Assembly: GCA_002715965.1 (NCBI GenBank)
Contig: PBAL01000060.1
Span: forward strand, 1 to 60,988
Reading direction: 5' to 3'
DNA length: 60,988 bases
Origin: Verrucomicrobiales bacterium
GTDB lineage: Bacteria > Verrucomicrobiota > Verrucomicrobiia > Limisphaerales > JAYPXF01
Positions 1 to 9,240 of this stretch are shown piece after piece; the stretch's first letter is position 1, and the number at the start of each line of letters is the position of its first letter. The position numbers and the translations under genes were made by a program. The notes under the pieces are model-generated. The model did not search any database. It had not been told where the DNA came from and saw nothing but the letters and a program-made list of their open reading frames with translations.

Positions 1-201
1 AACTATTTCTACAAACACCTGATCGAGGTCTACGGCGAACGCATCAAGAAACGGCACGCCAAGGTTTTGTCCGACGCCGACCATCACGGCTCCCGCGTGT
101 ATAGCTGCGCTGGCGGGTTGAAAGTTCTCTTCGATCACGACCCGCGCGATTCCGACGGTGACGGGAAATCGGATTGGGAAGAGTGGTTGGAGGGATTTTG
201 A
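1..201 (+). CDS. C-terminal end of an unidentified exported protein (cut by window edge)
   Basis: Only the last 66 residues are visible, open from the window edge to a TGA stop. The tail DSDGDGKSDWEEWLEGF is an Asp/Gly-rich calcium-binding pattern of the EF-hand or thrombospondin-3/dockerin type, which in Verrucomicrobia commonly closes secreted proteins. A DADHHGSRVYS stretch precedes it. No catalytic domain can be recognised, so the function is unknown; export is an inference from the tail alone. Confidence 0.5.
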   Translation, partial: NYFYKHLIEVYGERIKKRHAKVLSDADHHGSRVYSCAGGLKVLFDHDPRDSDGDGKSDWEEWLEGF

Positions 202-681
202 GACTAATCGGTACTCGGAGGGGCATGAGCCATGCCCTTTGACTGGTTGAAGCAAACGGGTGCAACTCGCAGCTCGACCTGCCGGTGAAGGACGGTTCAG
301 CGGTCTCATGGGGCAAGTGTCTTCACGAATGTCCTCGGCTGGAGTCGTGCTTTTGGAGATGAGGGTGTTGCGGTTGAGACGGTGGCGTTGCGGACGGAGG
401 TGACCTGCACCTTCAACTTGATCGCCAAGGCGCCGGCCTTGGAGGATCTGATTGTGGTCAACATGCCGCATCTTTCAGTCGCCGACTTCAAGCATAAGAA
501 ACTATCCGCGCTGGACGTAGCCATTGGCAGCAAACGCAAGAACCAGGCGACCCCTGAACTCCTGGGTATTCACAGATCGGTGAAATCCGAATTCAAATAT
601 CGGCGGAGATAGATACCCGGCAATACTCAGGGTTGAACGATCGTTCCTTGTGCACCGGGCCAATCGGGATAGGCTCCCGGC
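202..681. other. Intergenic stretch with a possible degenerate reading frame
   Basis: No gene with a convincing start is seen here. On the plus strand an open frame runs from about 298 to 612, with hydrophobic, protein-like text such as EDLIVVNMPHLSVADF, but it matches nothing I recognise and lacks a good initiation site. It may be a worn gene end or chance. The last 70 bases hold the leader of the following beta-propeller gene. Confidence 0.35.
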
Positions 682-1959
682 GTGCGAATACTCAGACGGA
701 CTCTTGCAATACTCCTTCTCCTCTCCGGATCCGTGATGGCGGAGAACTGGCCCGGATGGCGCGGACCCAGCGGTGACGGGATCAGCGCCGAGAAGAACCT
801 TCCCACTCGCTGGAGCAAGACCGAGAACATCGCCTGGAGAAAACCGATCGCCGGTGAAGGGCACTCTTCACCGATTGTCTGGGGCAACCGGGTGTTTCTG
901 ACCACGAGCCTTACGGAAAAGAACGAGCGCCGGTTGCTGTGTTTGAGTCGCCTCGACGGTAGGACCGTTTGGGAACGCGTTGTCCTAAAGTCCGCGCCCG
1001 AGACGATTCACCGCCTCAACAGCCGGGCTTCTGGCACGCCGGCCACCGATGGAAAGTACGTCTACGCCACCTTTTTGTTGGCCAAAGGGGAGATGGTAAT
1101 TGCACCAAACGTCGGTGCCGAACGCATGATCACGCCCGGGCGAATCATGGTGGCCGCCTACGATTTCGCCGGGAATGAAAAATGGAAAACCGACGTCGGC
1201 GACTTCGTCAGCGCGCATGGATTCAACTCCTGTCCGGTGCTGTTCGAAGATGTCGTAATCATCAACGGCGACCACGATGGCGATGCCTATATCGTGGCGC
1301 TCGATCGCAAGACCGGCAAGGAACGCTGGCGCACTCCGAGGGAGAACAAGACCCGCAGTTACGTCACCCCGATCATCCGCAAGATCGGCGATCGTACGCA
1401 GATGATCCTGTCGGGCAGCATATCGGTCGCAAGTTACGATCCTCGCACCGGCAAGCGGCATTGGATCCTCGACGGACCGACCGAGCAATTCGTTGCCTCG
1501 ATGGTTTACAATGGGGAACACGTCTTCGTGACCGGGGGCTATCCCGAAAGGCACATCCTCGCGATCGACCCCAAAGGGACCGGCAATGTGACCAAGACCC
1601 ATGTCGTCTGGCGGACCAATCGCGGGGCCGCCTACGTTCCTTCGCCGATCCTGTCAGGCGATTACCTGCTGGTGGTCGGCGACAACGGAATCGCCAATTG
1701 CTTTGATGCCAAGTCGGGAGAATCACTCTGGCAGGAGCGACTCGGGCGCGGCCAAAGCGCATCGCCGGTTGTGGCGGATGGCATCGTGTATTTTTTCTCC
1801 AATCGAGGCGAGGCGACCGTCGTTCGACCAGGAGACAAGTTTGAAGTGGTCGCCAGAAACAGTCTCGATGAGCCCATTTCATCCAGTCCCGCCATCAGCC
1901 AAGGCCAGATCTTCGTCCGCACTCACGAGGCCCTGTACTGTATCGGGAAGGGCAGGTAG
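682..1959 (+). CDS. Exported PQQ-type beta-propeller (BamB-like) repeat protein
   Basis: A 425-residue protein opening with a GTG start and a clear signal peptide (positively charged n-region, ILLLLSGSV core, cleavage near VMA-EN). The mature part starts WPGWRGPSGDGIS, a signature of Verrucomicrobia/Planctomycetes PQQ-like propellers. Repeats of the form 'ALDRKTGKERW', 'SYDPRTGKRHW' and 'FDAKSGESLW' mark the Trp-docking blades of a beta-propeller. The family comprises periplasmic or surface proteins, some quinoprotein dehydrogenases and some pure scaffolds like BamB; I see no obvious metal or cofactor site that would decide between them. It stands alone, with no co-directional neighbour close enough to imply an operon. 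Start choice: GTG giving the shortest extension before the signal peptide. Confidence 0.85.
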   Translation: MRILRRTLAILLLLSGSVMAENWPGWRGPSGDGISAEKNLPTRWSKTENIAWRKPIAGEGHSSPIVWGNRVFLTTSLTEKNERRLLCLSRLDGRTVWERVVLKSAPETIHRLNSRASGTPATDGKYVYATFLLAKGEMVIAPNVGAERMITPGRIMVAAYDFAGNEKWKTDVGDFVSAHGFNSCPVLFEDVVIINGDHDGDAYIVALDRKTGKERWRTPRENKTRSYVTPIIRKIGDRTQMILSGSISVASYDPRTGKRHWILDGPTEQFVASMVYNGEHVFVTGGYPERHILAIDPKGTGNVTKTHVVWRTNRGAAYVPSPILSGDYLLVVGDNGIANCFDAKSGESLWQERLGRGQSASPVVADGIVYFFSNRGEATVVRPGDKFEVVARNSLDEPISSSPAISQGQIFVRTHEALYCIGKGR

Positions 1960-2150
1960 CCAGCTCCTGGATGACTACAAATTGATCCGCACCCACTGAA
2001 CCCGGGAAATCCAACTCTTGAATCTCGTCAACGACCTGTCCGAGACCAACGACTTTTCGTGCGAGGCGGAATCGCGGTGAAGTTTGTTCCTGGTTCTCGG
2101 AGAGCCCAGTTTCAGACTCCGGGATTCAGGTCCGGATTGCGGATTCGCCG

Positions 2151-2531
2151 TCAGATGTGCTTCGAGTCGTTTTCGTCCTTCTTTGTGTATCCGCTTTCCT
2201 GGCGCTGAAAATTCACCTCGTTTTTCTTGCAATACGCCTCGAAGACATCGTCCGCGCTCATGCCGAGCACCTGTGCCAGGCTGATCAGAAAATGGAACAG
2301 GTCCACCACTTCAACCCGGGCGTTTTGTTCATCAAATTTCTGATACTTGGCCCACCACTTCCACGGCACGCTGTCGGTGAGTTCGGCCATCTCCTGCGAC
2401 ATGGCGCGGCAGTAGTTCAACACCCACTTGGTCTTGTCCTCATCGGACATATCGTAGGTGTGCACGCCAATGCGCTCGTTCAGCGACTGCTGCATCCGAA
2501 AGAGCTCGCGAAGTTGATCGGGCTTGTCCAT
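2151..2531 (-). CDS. dUTPase / MazG-like all-alpha NTP pyrophosphatase
   Basis: A 126-residue soluble protein starting MDKPDQLREL. It shows the all-alpha dimeric dUTPase layout: RMQQSLNERIGV near the N terminus, then WVLNYCRAMSQEMAELTDSV (an ExxxE-type magnesium-binding helix) and a second acidic helix RVEVVDLFHFLISL, followed by a short C-terminal tail. Family members hydrolyse dUTP (or related nucleotides) to the monophosphate and pyrophosphate, keeping uracil out of DNA. An upstream in-frame extension of 62 residues exists but has no conserved content, so the internal ATG is preferred. It is divergent from the zinc-ribbon gene, 105 bases away. Confidence 0.8.
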   Translation of the reverse strand: MDKPDQLRELFRMQQSLNERIGVHTYDMSDEDKTKWVLNYCRAMSQEMAELTDSVPWKWWAKYQKFDEQNARVEVVDLFHFLISLAQVLGMSADDVFEAYCKKNEVNFQRQESGYTKKDENDSKHI

Positions 2532-2636
2532 GCCACGAGTGTAGGCATCGCCAAGAATTGGGTAAGAAAATTGTTTACCCTGTTTCCTTCCAGCAGTTGT
2601 GCGGCAGCGAGAAAATGGCAGAGTAGGTTCATCACG

Positions 2637-2876
2637 ATGAACGCTGTCCATTGTCCATCCTGCGAACGCGTGCTCTATAATCGGCGAGCTTCGCAATGTG
2701 GATATTGCGGGGCGCATATTCCCGAGGAGTTGCGTTTTACCGCCGATGAAGAGGCAGAACTCGACCGGCAGTTGGCGGAGCTAAAGGCGCTCCGCGACAA
2801 AAGAGAGGCCGAGTGCGACCAGCGGATCGAGGAGCAACGTGAAACCAACGTGACATTCTTCGACCTGTTGAATTAG
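2637..2876 (+). CDS. Small zinc-ribbon protein with acidic helical tail
   Basis: A 79-residue protein with two CxxC knuckles (CPSCERV and CGYCGAH) in the first 27 residues, which should bind one zinc ion, followed by a charged helix (ADEEAELDRQLAELKAL) likely to form a coiled coil. Such small ribbon proteins are common hypothetical proteins in Verrucomicrobia; nothing identifies a partner. It lies 40 bases upstream of the decarboxylase relic in the same direction, so the two may once have shared a transcript. Confidence 0.6.
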   Translation: MNAVHCPSCERVLYNRRASQCGYCGAHIPEELRFTADEEAELDRQLAELKALRDKREAECDQRIEEQRETNVTFFDLLN

Positions 2877-2916
2877 CACCGCGGTTCGTGGTGCGTTCCG
2901 GTCTTTCGTTCGAATC

Positions 2917-3617
2917 ATGGAATTCAACAAAGAACAAATGCGGGCGCTCGGATATCGCGCCAGCGATATGGTGGTGGATCATCTGGATTCGCTGCGGGAT
3001 AAGCCGGCCACCCGCCGGGCGTCGCGAAAAGATCTGGAGTTCCTGCGCGAGCCCGTGCCGGAACAACCGGGTGATTCCGGGGAACTTCTCGATTTGCTGG
3101 AGCGCGATGTCTTCCCCCGGGCGATGCACACGAATCACCCACGCTTCTTTGCGTTCGTCCCCAGCCCGGGCAATTACATCAGCGTGTTGGGTGATCTACT
3201 GGCCAGCGGCCACAACGTGTTTGCCGGCACATGGTTGGAAGCTTCCGCCCCGGGAGAGATCGAACTCACCACGCTGGATTGGTTGCGACAGATGTTCGGC
3301 TTGGCCGAGGGCTGGAGCGGCTTGTTCACCAGTGGCGGATCGATGGCGAATCTGACGGCGCTAATCGCGGCCAGGGAGAGCGCTCAAGGCGAGCAGGGCA
3401 AAGCCACGATTTATTTCTGCGACCAGACCCATTCGTCCGTTCGTCGGGCGCTCAAGCTGCTCGGTTTTTCCGATGGGATGATTCGCGAACTGCCGTCTGA
3501 TCCCAACCATCGGCTTTCCGCCCAAGCACTACGGGATCGGATCGCGAAAGATCGAGCACCGAGTCCGACATCATCAAGACCTTGGATTGCCTCGAGTCGT
3601 TCGCGAATCTCAGCTGA
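2917..3617 (+). pseudogene. Pyridoxal-dependent (aromatic-type) amino-acid decarboxylase, internally deleted
   Basis: The first ~213 residues are a good group II decarboxylase N-terminus: HPRFFAFVPSPGNYISVLGD, then GLFTSGGSMANLTAL (PLP-phosphate contact region) and YFCDQTHSSVRRALKLLG. At about 3550-3562 the homology stops. The next sequence, in another frame, reads TESDIIKTLDCLESFANLS followed by TGA, which resembles the usual last residues of the same family. The simplest reading is that roughly 250 residues, including the PLP lysine, are missing and the frame is lost. The stop codon lies only a few bases past the stop of the convergent leuC gene. Not functional as written; alternatively an assembly collapse. 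Confidence 0.78.
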
Positions 3618-4977
3618 CGAATTCGCGCGGGTCGGTGACCTTGCCGGTCAATGCGCTCGCAGCAACCGTGGCCGGGCTGGCGAGGAAGACCTGGCTTTCC
3701 TTGTGGCCCATGCGACCGGGGAAATTTCGATTGGTCGCGCTGATGCACTTCATCGGCGCGTTCATGCGCCCGAATGTATCGACAGGTCCGCCGAGACAGG
3801 CAGAGCATCCCGCGTTTTCGGTCATCTGTACGCCGGCGTCCTTGAGGACATCCCAGACCGTCTTGCCGCCCCAGTAGGTGGACTGGAGGTCGCGCACGAT
3901 TTCGGGTGTTGCCGGAACACCAAAGGTGTCGATCTTCACGCTCTTGCCGCGAACGACGTGGGCAAAGTCCAGGAAGTCGCTGGTCTTGCCACCGGTGCAG
4001 GAGCCGATATAGGCCCGGTCCAGCTGCATGTCCATTTCCTTGGCCAGCTTGCGGTTACCGGGATCCGGGTGACAGGCGACGGTCGGCTCCAGCTTGTCGA
4101 GGTCGACAACCGTGTCGTAAACGAAATCCTCATCCGCATCGCGCTCGACCGGTTCGTAGCTGGATCGCGTGTTGTTCAGCTTCGTGCGCTGATTCACGAT
4201 CTCCTCGGTCTTGGCATCAAATTCGAAGATGCCGTTCTTGCCCCCGGCCTCGATCGCCATGTTGGTGATGGTCATGCGATCATCCATCGAGAGGTTGCTC
4301 GCGCCTTCACCATCAAACTGCATCGCGCGATAGGTCGCGCCGTCGAAGCCGACTTCTCCGATGCAGTGAAGGATGACGTCCTTGGCCATGACGCCGGGTT
4401 GGAGTTTTCCTTCCAAGCGGAAGTGCATCGTCTCGGGAACCTTCAGCAGGATCTTGCCCGTGCCCATCACAAAGCCCGCGTCGGTGTTGCCGATGCCGGT
4501 GGCAAACTGGTTGAAGGCACCGGCCATGCAGGTGTGACTGTCCGTGCCGAGCAGGACTTCACCCGGACGGGTGTGTCCCTTCTGCGGAAGCGCTGCGTGG
4601 CAGACACCTGCGTAGTGCGAACCGTATTGCCGGTTCATCAATCCCTGGCTGGGATCGAACTTCCAGCTGCCCTCCGGATCATCGATCACGTCGTAGAAGT
4701 AGGTGATATCCTGCTCCTTCACGAACTCACGAAGGATGTCGACGTTGCGGTTGGACTTGGAATCCTTGGTAAAGATGTAGTGGTCGGGAATGATGACAAT
4801 GCGGTCGCGGTCCCAAACTTTTGCGTCTTCGCCAAATTCACGTTTGAAGACACCGATCGTGCCGGGTCCACAAACGTCGTGCGTCATCAGCACATCCACG
4901 TTCACCCACACATTGTCCCCGGCGGACACCTTGTCCTTGCCGGTTCCGCGGGCGAGTAATTTCTCGGTCAATGTCAT
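3610..4977 (-). CDS. leuC: 3-isopropylmalate dehydratase large subunit
   Basis: A complete 455-residue aconitase-superfamily protein. The iron-sulfur ligands are visible in GSCTGGKTSDF and in AGCSACLGG, and the substrate motifs GTDSHTCMAGAFNQFATGIG and FPGRMGHKESQVFLASP are intact. It isomerises 2-isopropylmalate to 3-isopropylmalate in leucine biosynthesis, as a heterodimer with LeuD; no leuD lies next to it, and leuB is some 23 kb away, so the leucine genes are scattered here. A homoaconitase or related hydro-lyase role cannot be fully excluded. The gene is convergent with the decarboxylase relic, overlapping its final codons. Confidence 0.93.
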   Translation of the reverse strand: MTLTEKLLARGTGKDKVSAGDNVWVNVDVLMTHDVCGPGTIGVFKREFGEDAKVWDRDRIVIIPDHYIFTKDSKSNRNVDILREFVKEQDITYFYDVIDDPEGSWKFDPSQGLMNRQYGSHYAGVCHAALPQKGHTRPGEVLLGTDSHTCMAGAFNQFATGIGNTDAGFVMGTGKILLKVPETMHFRLEGKLQPGVMAKDVILHCIGEVGFDGATYRAMQFDGEGASNLSMDDRMTITNMAIEAGGKNGIFEFDAKTEEIVNQRTKLNNTRSSYEPVERDADEDFVYDTVVDLDKLEPTVACHPDPGNRKLAKEMDMQLDRAYIGSCTGGKTSDFLDFAHVVRGKSVKIDTFGVPATPEIVRDLQSTYWGGKTVWDVLKDAGVQMTENAGCSACLGGPVDTFGRMNAPMKCISATNRNFPGRMGHKESQVFLASPATVAASALTGKVTDPREFVS

Positions 4978-5178
4978 AACAAAGGGCGGGAGAACCTACC
5001 GAAGCGCTGACGGTGCTGCAACCTGTCTTTTGGGTGTGTGAGGATTGTGTGTGACAAGCTGTGCGGGCAACTGGGCGCCAGGCGACAAGACGCTCCGCGT
5101 TTGACCGGGAGCAGATCAAACTGTTCCGATGCGTTCTTCTCCAGTTCCCGAACAGACCTTGCAGGTATTGATCTGTCT

Positions 5179-6600
5179 CTATGCGAGGATGTCTTTGATC
5201 ACCCGAGCCTTCTCCACCCCGGTCAGCCTCATGTTGAGTCCCTGGTATTTGACCGAGAACTTCTTGTGATCGAGGCCGAGGAGGTGAAGCATCGTCGCGT
5301 GCAGGTCGCGGACGTGGACGACATTCTCCACTGAGTGGTAGCCGAGGTCGTCGGTGTTTCCGTAGCTGTGTCCGCCCTTGATCCCGCCTCCGGCCATCCA
5401 CATGGAAAAGCCCTTGATATGATGATCGCGGCCCGCTCCGCCTTTGCCCTGGAACATCGGCGTCCGTCCGAATTCACCACCCCAGATAATCAGGGTTTCA
5501 TCGAGCATGCCGCGTTGCTTGAGGTCCTTGATGAGGGCGGCCGCCGGCTGATCGGTCAGGCCGCAACAGGTCCGCATGTAGCCGATGAGTCCGCCATGAT
5601 GATCCCAACCGCGGTGGTAAAGATGAATGAAGCGCGAACCGCGTTCGGCCAAGCGACGGGCAAGCAGGCAGTTTGAAGCGAAGGAGCCGTCTCCCGGCTT
5701 GGCGCCGTACATGTCAAGGATGTGTTTGGGTTCGTCGGAAACATCCATCAACTCCGGCACGGACATCTGCATGCGGAAGGCCATTTCATACGCGGAGATG
5801 CGGGTGTCAATCTCAGGATCGAGCACGATCTTGTTTCGGTGGCGATTGAGCGCGTTCACGGCATCGACCACGCGGCGCTGTTCGCCGGTGCTGACGCCTC
5901 TGGGATTCCGGACGTAGTAAACCGGATCTCCGCTGGAGTTGAACTGAACGCCCTGGTAACGGCTGGGCAGGAAACCGGAACCCCACTGACGCTGGGAGAT
6001 CGGCTGGGGATTTCGGCCGCCGGTGCTGGACAGGACGACAAACCCGGGGAGGTCAGAGCTTTCGCTGCCGAGACCGTAATTGATCCACGAACCCATCGAA
6101 GGACGGCCGCTGATTGCCGTCCCGGTATTCATGAAGGTGTGGGCGGGATCGTGGTTGATCTGTTCGGTGACCATCGACCTGATAACCGCGATGTCGTCCG
6201 CGATCTCACGATGCCAGGGCAGGAAGTCGGCAATGTATTGGCCTCCCTGTCCATAACGCCCAAACTTCGTGAGATGCCCCTGCACTTTCAGCTTTGCGCC
6301 CTGCAATTGCGCGATCGGCTGGCCTTTCGTGTATGATTCCGGCATCGGGCTGCCGTTCATGCGATTGAGTTCAGGCTTGTAGTCGAAGGTCTCGAGATGT
6401 GAGGGACCGCCGGCCATGCAAAGGAATATGACGCGCTTGGCCCGGCCGAAGAGATGCGGTGTGTCCCTGCGCCCCGGTGCGATGCCAGTGGCGTGTCCCT
6501 CGCTCGCAATTCCGGCGAGGGCGGCTGAGCCGATGGACAAACCCGCCTGACCAAGGAAGGTCCGGCGGTTCACGGAATTTGAGAAGTCGAATGAGTTCAT
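5179..6600 (-). CDS. DUF1501 (sulfatase-fold) protein with Tat signal
   Basis: A 473-residue protein starting MNSFDFSNSVNRRTFLG, where the RR sits in a twin-arginine export signal followed by LSIGSAALAGIA. The body shows DUF1501 hallmarks: FLCMAGGPSHLETFDYKP, GPSMGSW-like RPSMGSWINYGLGS, LYHRGWDHHG and WGGEFGRTP, arranged as in alkaline-phosphatase-fold hydrolases. Biochemical function is unproven; in Planctomycetes and Verrucomicrobia the family is found paired with PSD1 proteins. Here the start codon overlaps the stop of the PSD1 gene by one base (TGATG), so the two are translationally coupled. An in-frame start 57 bases further upstream exists but would lie inside the PSD1 gene. Confidence 0.93.
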   Translation of the reverse strand: MNSFDFSNSVNRRTFLGQAGLSIGSAALAGIASEGHATGIAPGRRDTPHLFGRAKRVIFLCMAGGPSHLETFDYKPELNRMNGSPMPESYTKGQPIAQLQGAKLKVQGHLTKFGRYGQGGQYIADFLPWHREIADDIAVIRSMVTEQINHDPAHTFMNTGTAISGRPSMGSWINYGLGSESSDLPGFVVLSSTGGRNPQPISQRQWGSGFLPSRYQGVQFNSSGDPVYYVRNPRGVSTGEQRRVVDAVNALNRHRNKIVLDPEIDTRISAYEMAFRMQMSVPELMDVSDEPKHILDMYGAKPGDGSFASNCLLARRLAERGSRFIHLYHRGWDHHGGLIGYMRTCCGLTDQPAAALIKDLKQRGMLDETLIIWGGEFGRTPMFQGKGGAGRDHHIKGFSMWMAGGGIKGGHSYGNTDDLGYHSVENVVHVRDLHATMLHLLGLDHKKFSVKYQGLNMRLTGVEKARVIKDILA

Positions 6601-8981
6601 CAGTTGCGCGCAATGGTTTCGTGCAAATTCAAAATGGTGCGGGTCACGGTTGTCCACGCGGCCAGGTCCACGGGATCGTGATCATTGTTTTTTGTCAGCC
6701 CGACCTGCACCAGGTCTTCCGCCCGTTCTGTGGATTGGCGGTATTCCCGCCGGCTCTGAATCAGCAGTTCCGTGACCTGTTCCCGCTCGAAAGCATCCGG
6801 CGGGCGGCTGAGCGCGTTGCGAAAAAGAAAGTCGATCCTGCTGAACACCGAGTCACCAGCCTCCGTGAGTATTCGCGCGGCAAAGGCACGGGCGGCTTCG
6901 ACGAAGGTAGGATCGTTCAACAAAGTGAGCGCGGCAGTGGGTGTGTTCGAACGCGGACGCTGGGCCGTGCATTCTTCCCGTGACGGCGCGTCCATGGCCT
7001 TGAGCATCGGGTGCAGATACTGGCGCTGCCAATGCATGTACACCCCGCGTCGCCACTGGTTTTCGTTGTTGTCGTGCCGGTATTTGCGCGCCGGGAAATT
7101 CAGATGGCGATAGTAACCGGCGGGTTGATAGGGCTTGGCCGGACGACCGCCGAACTTGTCCACCATGAGGCCGCTGACACGCAGCGCCGTGTCCCGGACC
7201 ATCTCCGCGTCGAGCCGGTAACGCGACTGGCGGGCGTACAGACGGTTCAGCGGATCCCTTTCCAGCAGTCGCGGAGAGACCAGTGAAGACTGGCGATACG
7301 CGCGGCTCATCACAATCTGCTTGATGACGCGTTTGATGCCCCAGCCGTTCTCGTAGAAATCGACCGCGAGATTGTCGAGCAACTCCGGATGCACGGGTGG
7401 TTCGCCCTGTCCGCCAAAGTCATCGAGGTCCCTGGCAATGCCAACCCCGAAGCAGAGATACCAGAGGCGATTCACCATCACACGCGCGGTAAGTCCGCCC
7501 GTGCCGTCCTTTGGATCCAGCAGCCAATTCGCGAGGTCGAGGCGGCTCGTGCCTTTTGCCCGGCCCATGAATTCCGGGATGGCCGGTTTCATCAGCGGAC
7601 CGCTGTCGTCCAGCCAATCGCCGCGCGGCAGGAGACGAATGGGACGTGGCTTCACGGAGGCCGTCACCATCGTGCGCCGGACGAAGTCGCGCAGAGATGC
7701 CTGCTCCGCTTGCAAATTCTTCAATTCCCCGGTCATGGCTGCCTTCTTCTTCGCGTCCTTTTCCTTTTTCGTGGCCGCCACCAGCGACTTGACCTGCGAT
7801 TCGATTTCCCCCCAACGCTTCCGCTTGGCCGGCGGGCCGGTCAGGAGTTCCGGCGGGCGAGGTGATGGCAAGGTGTTGAAATTCAATCCGCGGCGCAGCG
7901 TAAGACTCAACGGCCGATTCTCGTCTACGTCGGCGAAATAGGCGGCGAGCGAATAGAAGTCCTTGGCGGTGTAAGGGTCGTACTTGTGGTCGTGGCACTG
8001 CGCGCAACCGACTGTGGCTCCCATCCAGACAGAAGACAGATTGCGGATCCGGTCGGCCATGTAGATGGCCAGATATTCCTTCTCCTGCGCTCCGCCCTCA
8101 TGCGTTGTCTGCATCAGCCGGTTGTAGCCGGTGGCAATTTTCTGCTCCATCGACGGTTTCTCCAACAGGTCACCGGCCAACTGTTCTCGTGTAAACACGT
8201 CGAATGGCTTGTTTCGATGGAAGGCATCAATGACGTAATCGCGATACGGCGAGATCGCGTGTGTCTGGTCACCATGGTAACCCACCGAGTCGGCATAACG
8301 CACCAGGTCGAGCCAATACATCGCCAGGCGCTCGCCGAAATGACGGCTCGCGAGCATGCGATCGACCGTGGCTTCGTAGGCCTTCGAATTCATGCTGTTT
8401 GCAAAGGCATCCACTTCGGCCGGAGTTGGCGGCAATCCGGTCAGGTCAAAACTCAGGCGTCGAATGAGCGTGATCTTGTCCGCATCCGGGGACGGCGACA
8501 GCCCTTCATCGGCCACGCGCTTGAACACGAATCGATCGATCCAGTTGATCGGCCGCCATTCCTCGCGAACCTCCGGCACGGGATGCTTCTTCGGCTTTAC
8601 GTAGGCCCAATATTCATCGTAGTCCGCGCCCTGTTCGATCCAGCGCATCAGTAAATCCTTTTCCGATGGGGTGAGGGTTTTCTCCGTCTCTGGCGGGGGC
8701 ATGAGTTTGTCCGCATCTTCGGAGATTACTCGCGCCATGAATTCGCTTTTACCCGGCTTGCCCGCCACGATGACTTCCTTCTTCGCACCCTCCTCGACAT
8801 CCAGCCGCAACTTGGCCTTGCGATGTTCCTTGTCCGGGCCGTGGCAGGCGAAACACTTGTCGGACAGGATGGGCCGGACGTCGCGATTGAAATCAATGCG
8901 CTTGGCGGCCTTCAGCCCACCGGCTGCGAGCATGAGAATCGTCAATGTGAGGAACTGAAACAGACGGTTCATTGCTCGCAT
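6600..8981 (-). CDS. PSD1-type cytochrome-like protein (PSCyt1, DUF1549, DUF1553)
   Basis: A 793-residue exported protein. After a signal peptide (LTLTILMLAAGGLKAA) it begins IDFNRDVRPILSDKCFACHGPD, giving the CxxCH haem-c motif of the planctomycete cytochrome C domain. DUF1549 follows (FVFKRVADEGLSPSPDAD, RRLSFDLTGLPPTPAEVD, GERLAMYWLDLVRYADSVG), then a charged helical linker, then DUF1553 (MVNRLWYLCFGVGIARDLDDFG, RSRYRLDAEMVRDTALRVSG). Family function is unknown; a role in surface-associated redox or polysaccharide breakdown has been inferred for such clusters. It is first in a two-gene unit with the DUF1501 gene. Two ATG codons lie close together (8981 and 8972); either could be used. Confidence 0.92.
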   Translation of the reverse strand: MRAMNRLFQFLTLTILMLAAGGLKAAKRIDFNRDVRPILSDKCFACHGPDKEHRKAKLRLDVEEGAKKEVIVAGKPGKSEFMARVISEDADKLMPPPETEKTLTPSEKDLLMRWIEQGADYDEYWAYVKPKKHPVPEVREEWRPINWIDRFVFKRVADEGLSPSPDADKITLIRRLSFDLTGLPPTPAEVDAFANSMNSKAYEATVDRMLASRHFGERLAMYWLDLVRYADSVGYHGDQTHAISPYRDYVIDAFHRNKPFDVFTREQLAGDLLEKPSMEQKIATGYNRLMQTTHEGGAQEKEYLAIYMADRIRNLSSVWMGATVGCAQCHDHKYDPYTAKDFYSLAAYFADVDENRPLSLTLRRGLNFNTLPSPRPPELLTGPPAKRKRWGEIESQVKSLVAATKKEKDAKKKAAMTGELKNLQAEQASLRDFVRRTMVTASVKPRPIRLLPRGDWLDDSGPLMKPAIPEFMGRAKGTSRLDLANWLLDPKDGTGGLTARVMVNRLWYLCFGVGIARDLDDFGGQGEPPVHPELLDNLAVDFYENGWGIKRVIKQIVMSRAYRQSSLVSPRLLERDPLNRLYARQSRYRLDAEMVRDTALRVSGLMVDKFGGRPAKPYQPAGYYRHLNFPARKYRHDNNENQWRRGVYMHWQRQYLHPMLKAMDAPSREECTAQRPRSNTPTAALTLLNDPTFVEAARAFAARILTEAGDSVFSRIDFLFRNALSRPPDAFEREQVTELLIQSRREYRQSTERAEDLVQVGLTKNNDHDPVDLAAWTTVTRTILNLHETIARN

Positions 8982-9084
8982 GTTAGACGCAAGCGCGGGC
9001 GGGAGGAATCACGAATGGAGCGGAATCTGTTTCGGGTATGTGGACAAAAGAGGTGCACAGCGAGAGATGCTTCACTGAAACCAC

Positions 9085-9195
9085 AGAGGACTGCCGCAGT
9101 CCAAGACGCTGAGGCGATCGCGACTCCCGAATGATCGGAGGGAATGGATTTGTGAGCAACGGACAGCCCCCTGGGGTGGGCGACGGTTCACGCAC
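9085..9195 (+). repeat. Dispersed intergenic element, copy 1
   Basis: About 110 bases that match the element at 20391-20500 in the same orientation. Shared blocks in order are GAGGACTGCCG, a TCCAA-ACG-TGA block, TCGC-AC-CCCGAA, ATCGGAGG, AACGGACAGCCC and a final CACG. By eye about three quarters of positions agree over the whole length, with no open reading frame conserved. The left end can fold as GGACTG-CCG-CAGTCC. It sits between the leader of the PSD1 operon and the end of the response regulator gene. Confidence 0.7.
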
Positions 9196-9240
9196 CGGCT
9201 TGACAAGATTCAGACCGGGGCTGGGACAACGTGCGGAAGT

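Noticed and set aside
682..1959. Long open frames on the opposite strand and in shifted frames of many genes (for example 985-1602 minus)
   Set aside because: They are antisense or frame shadows caused by high GC; the text is Arg/Pro-rich and lacks family motifs.
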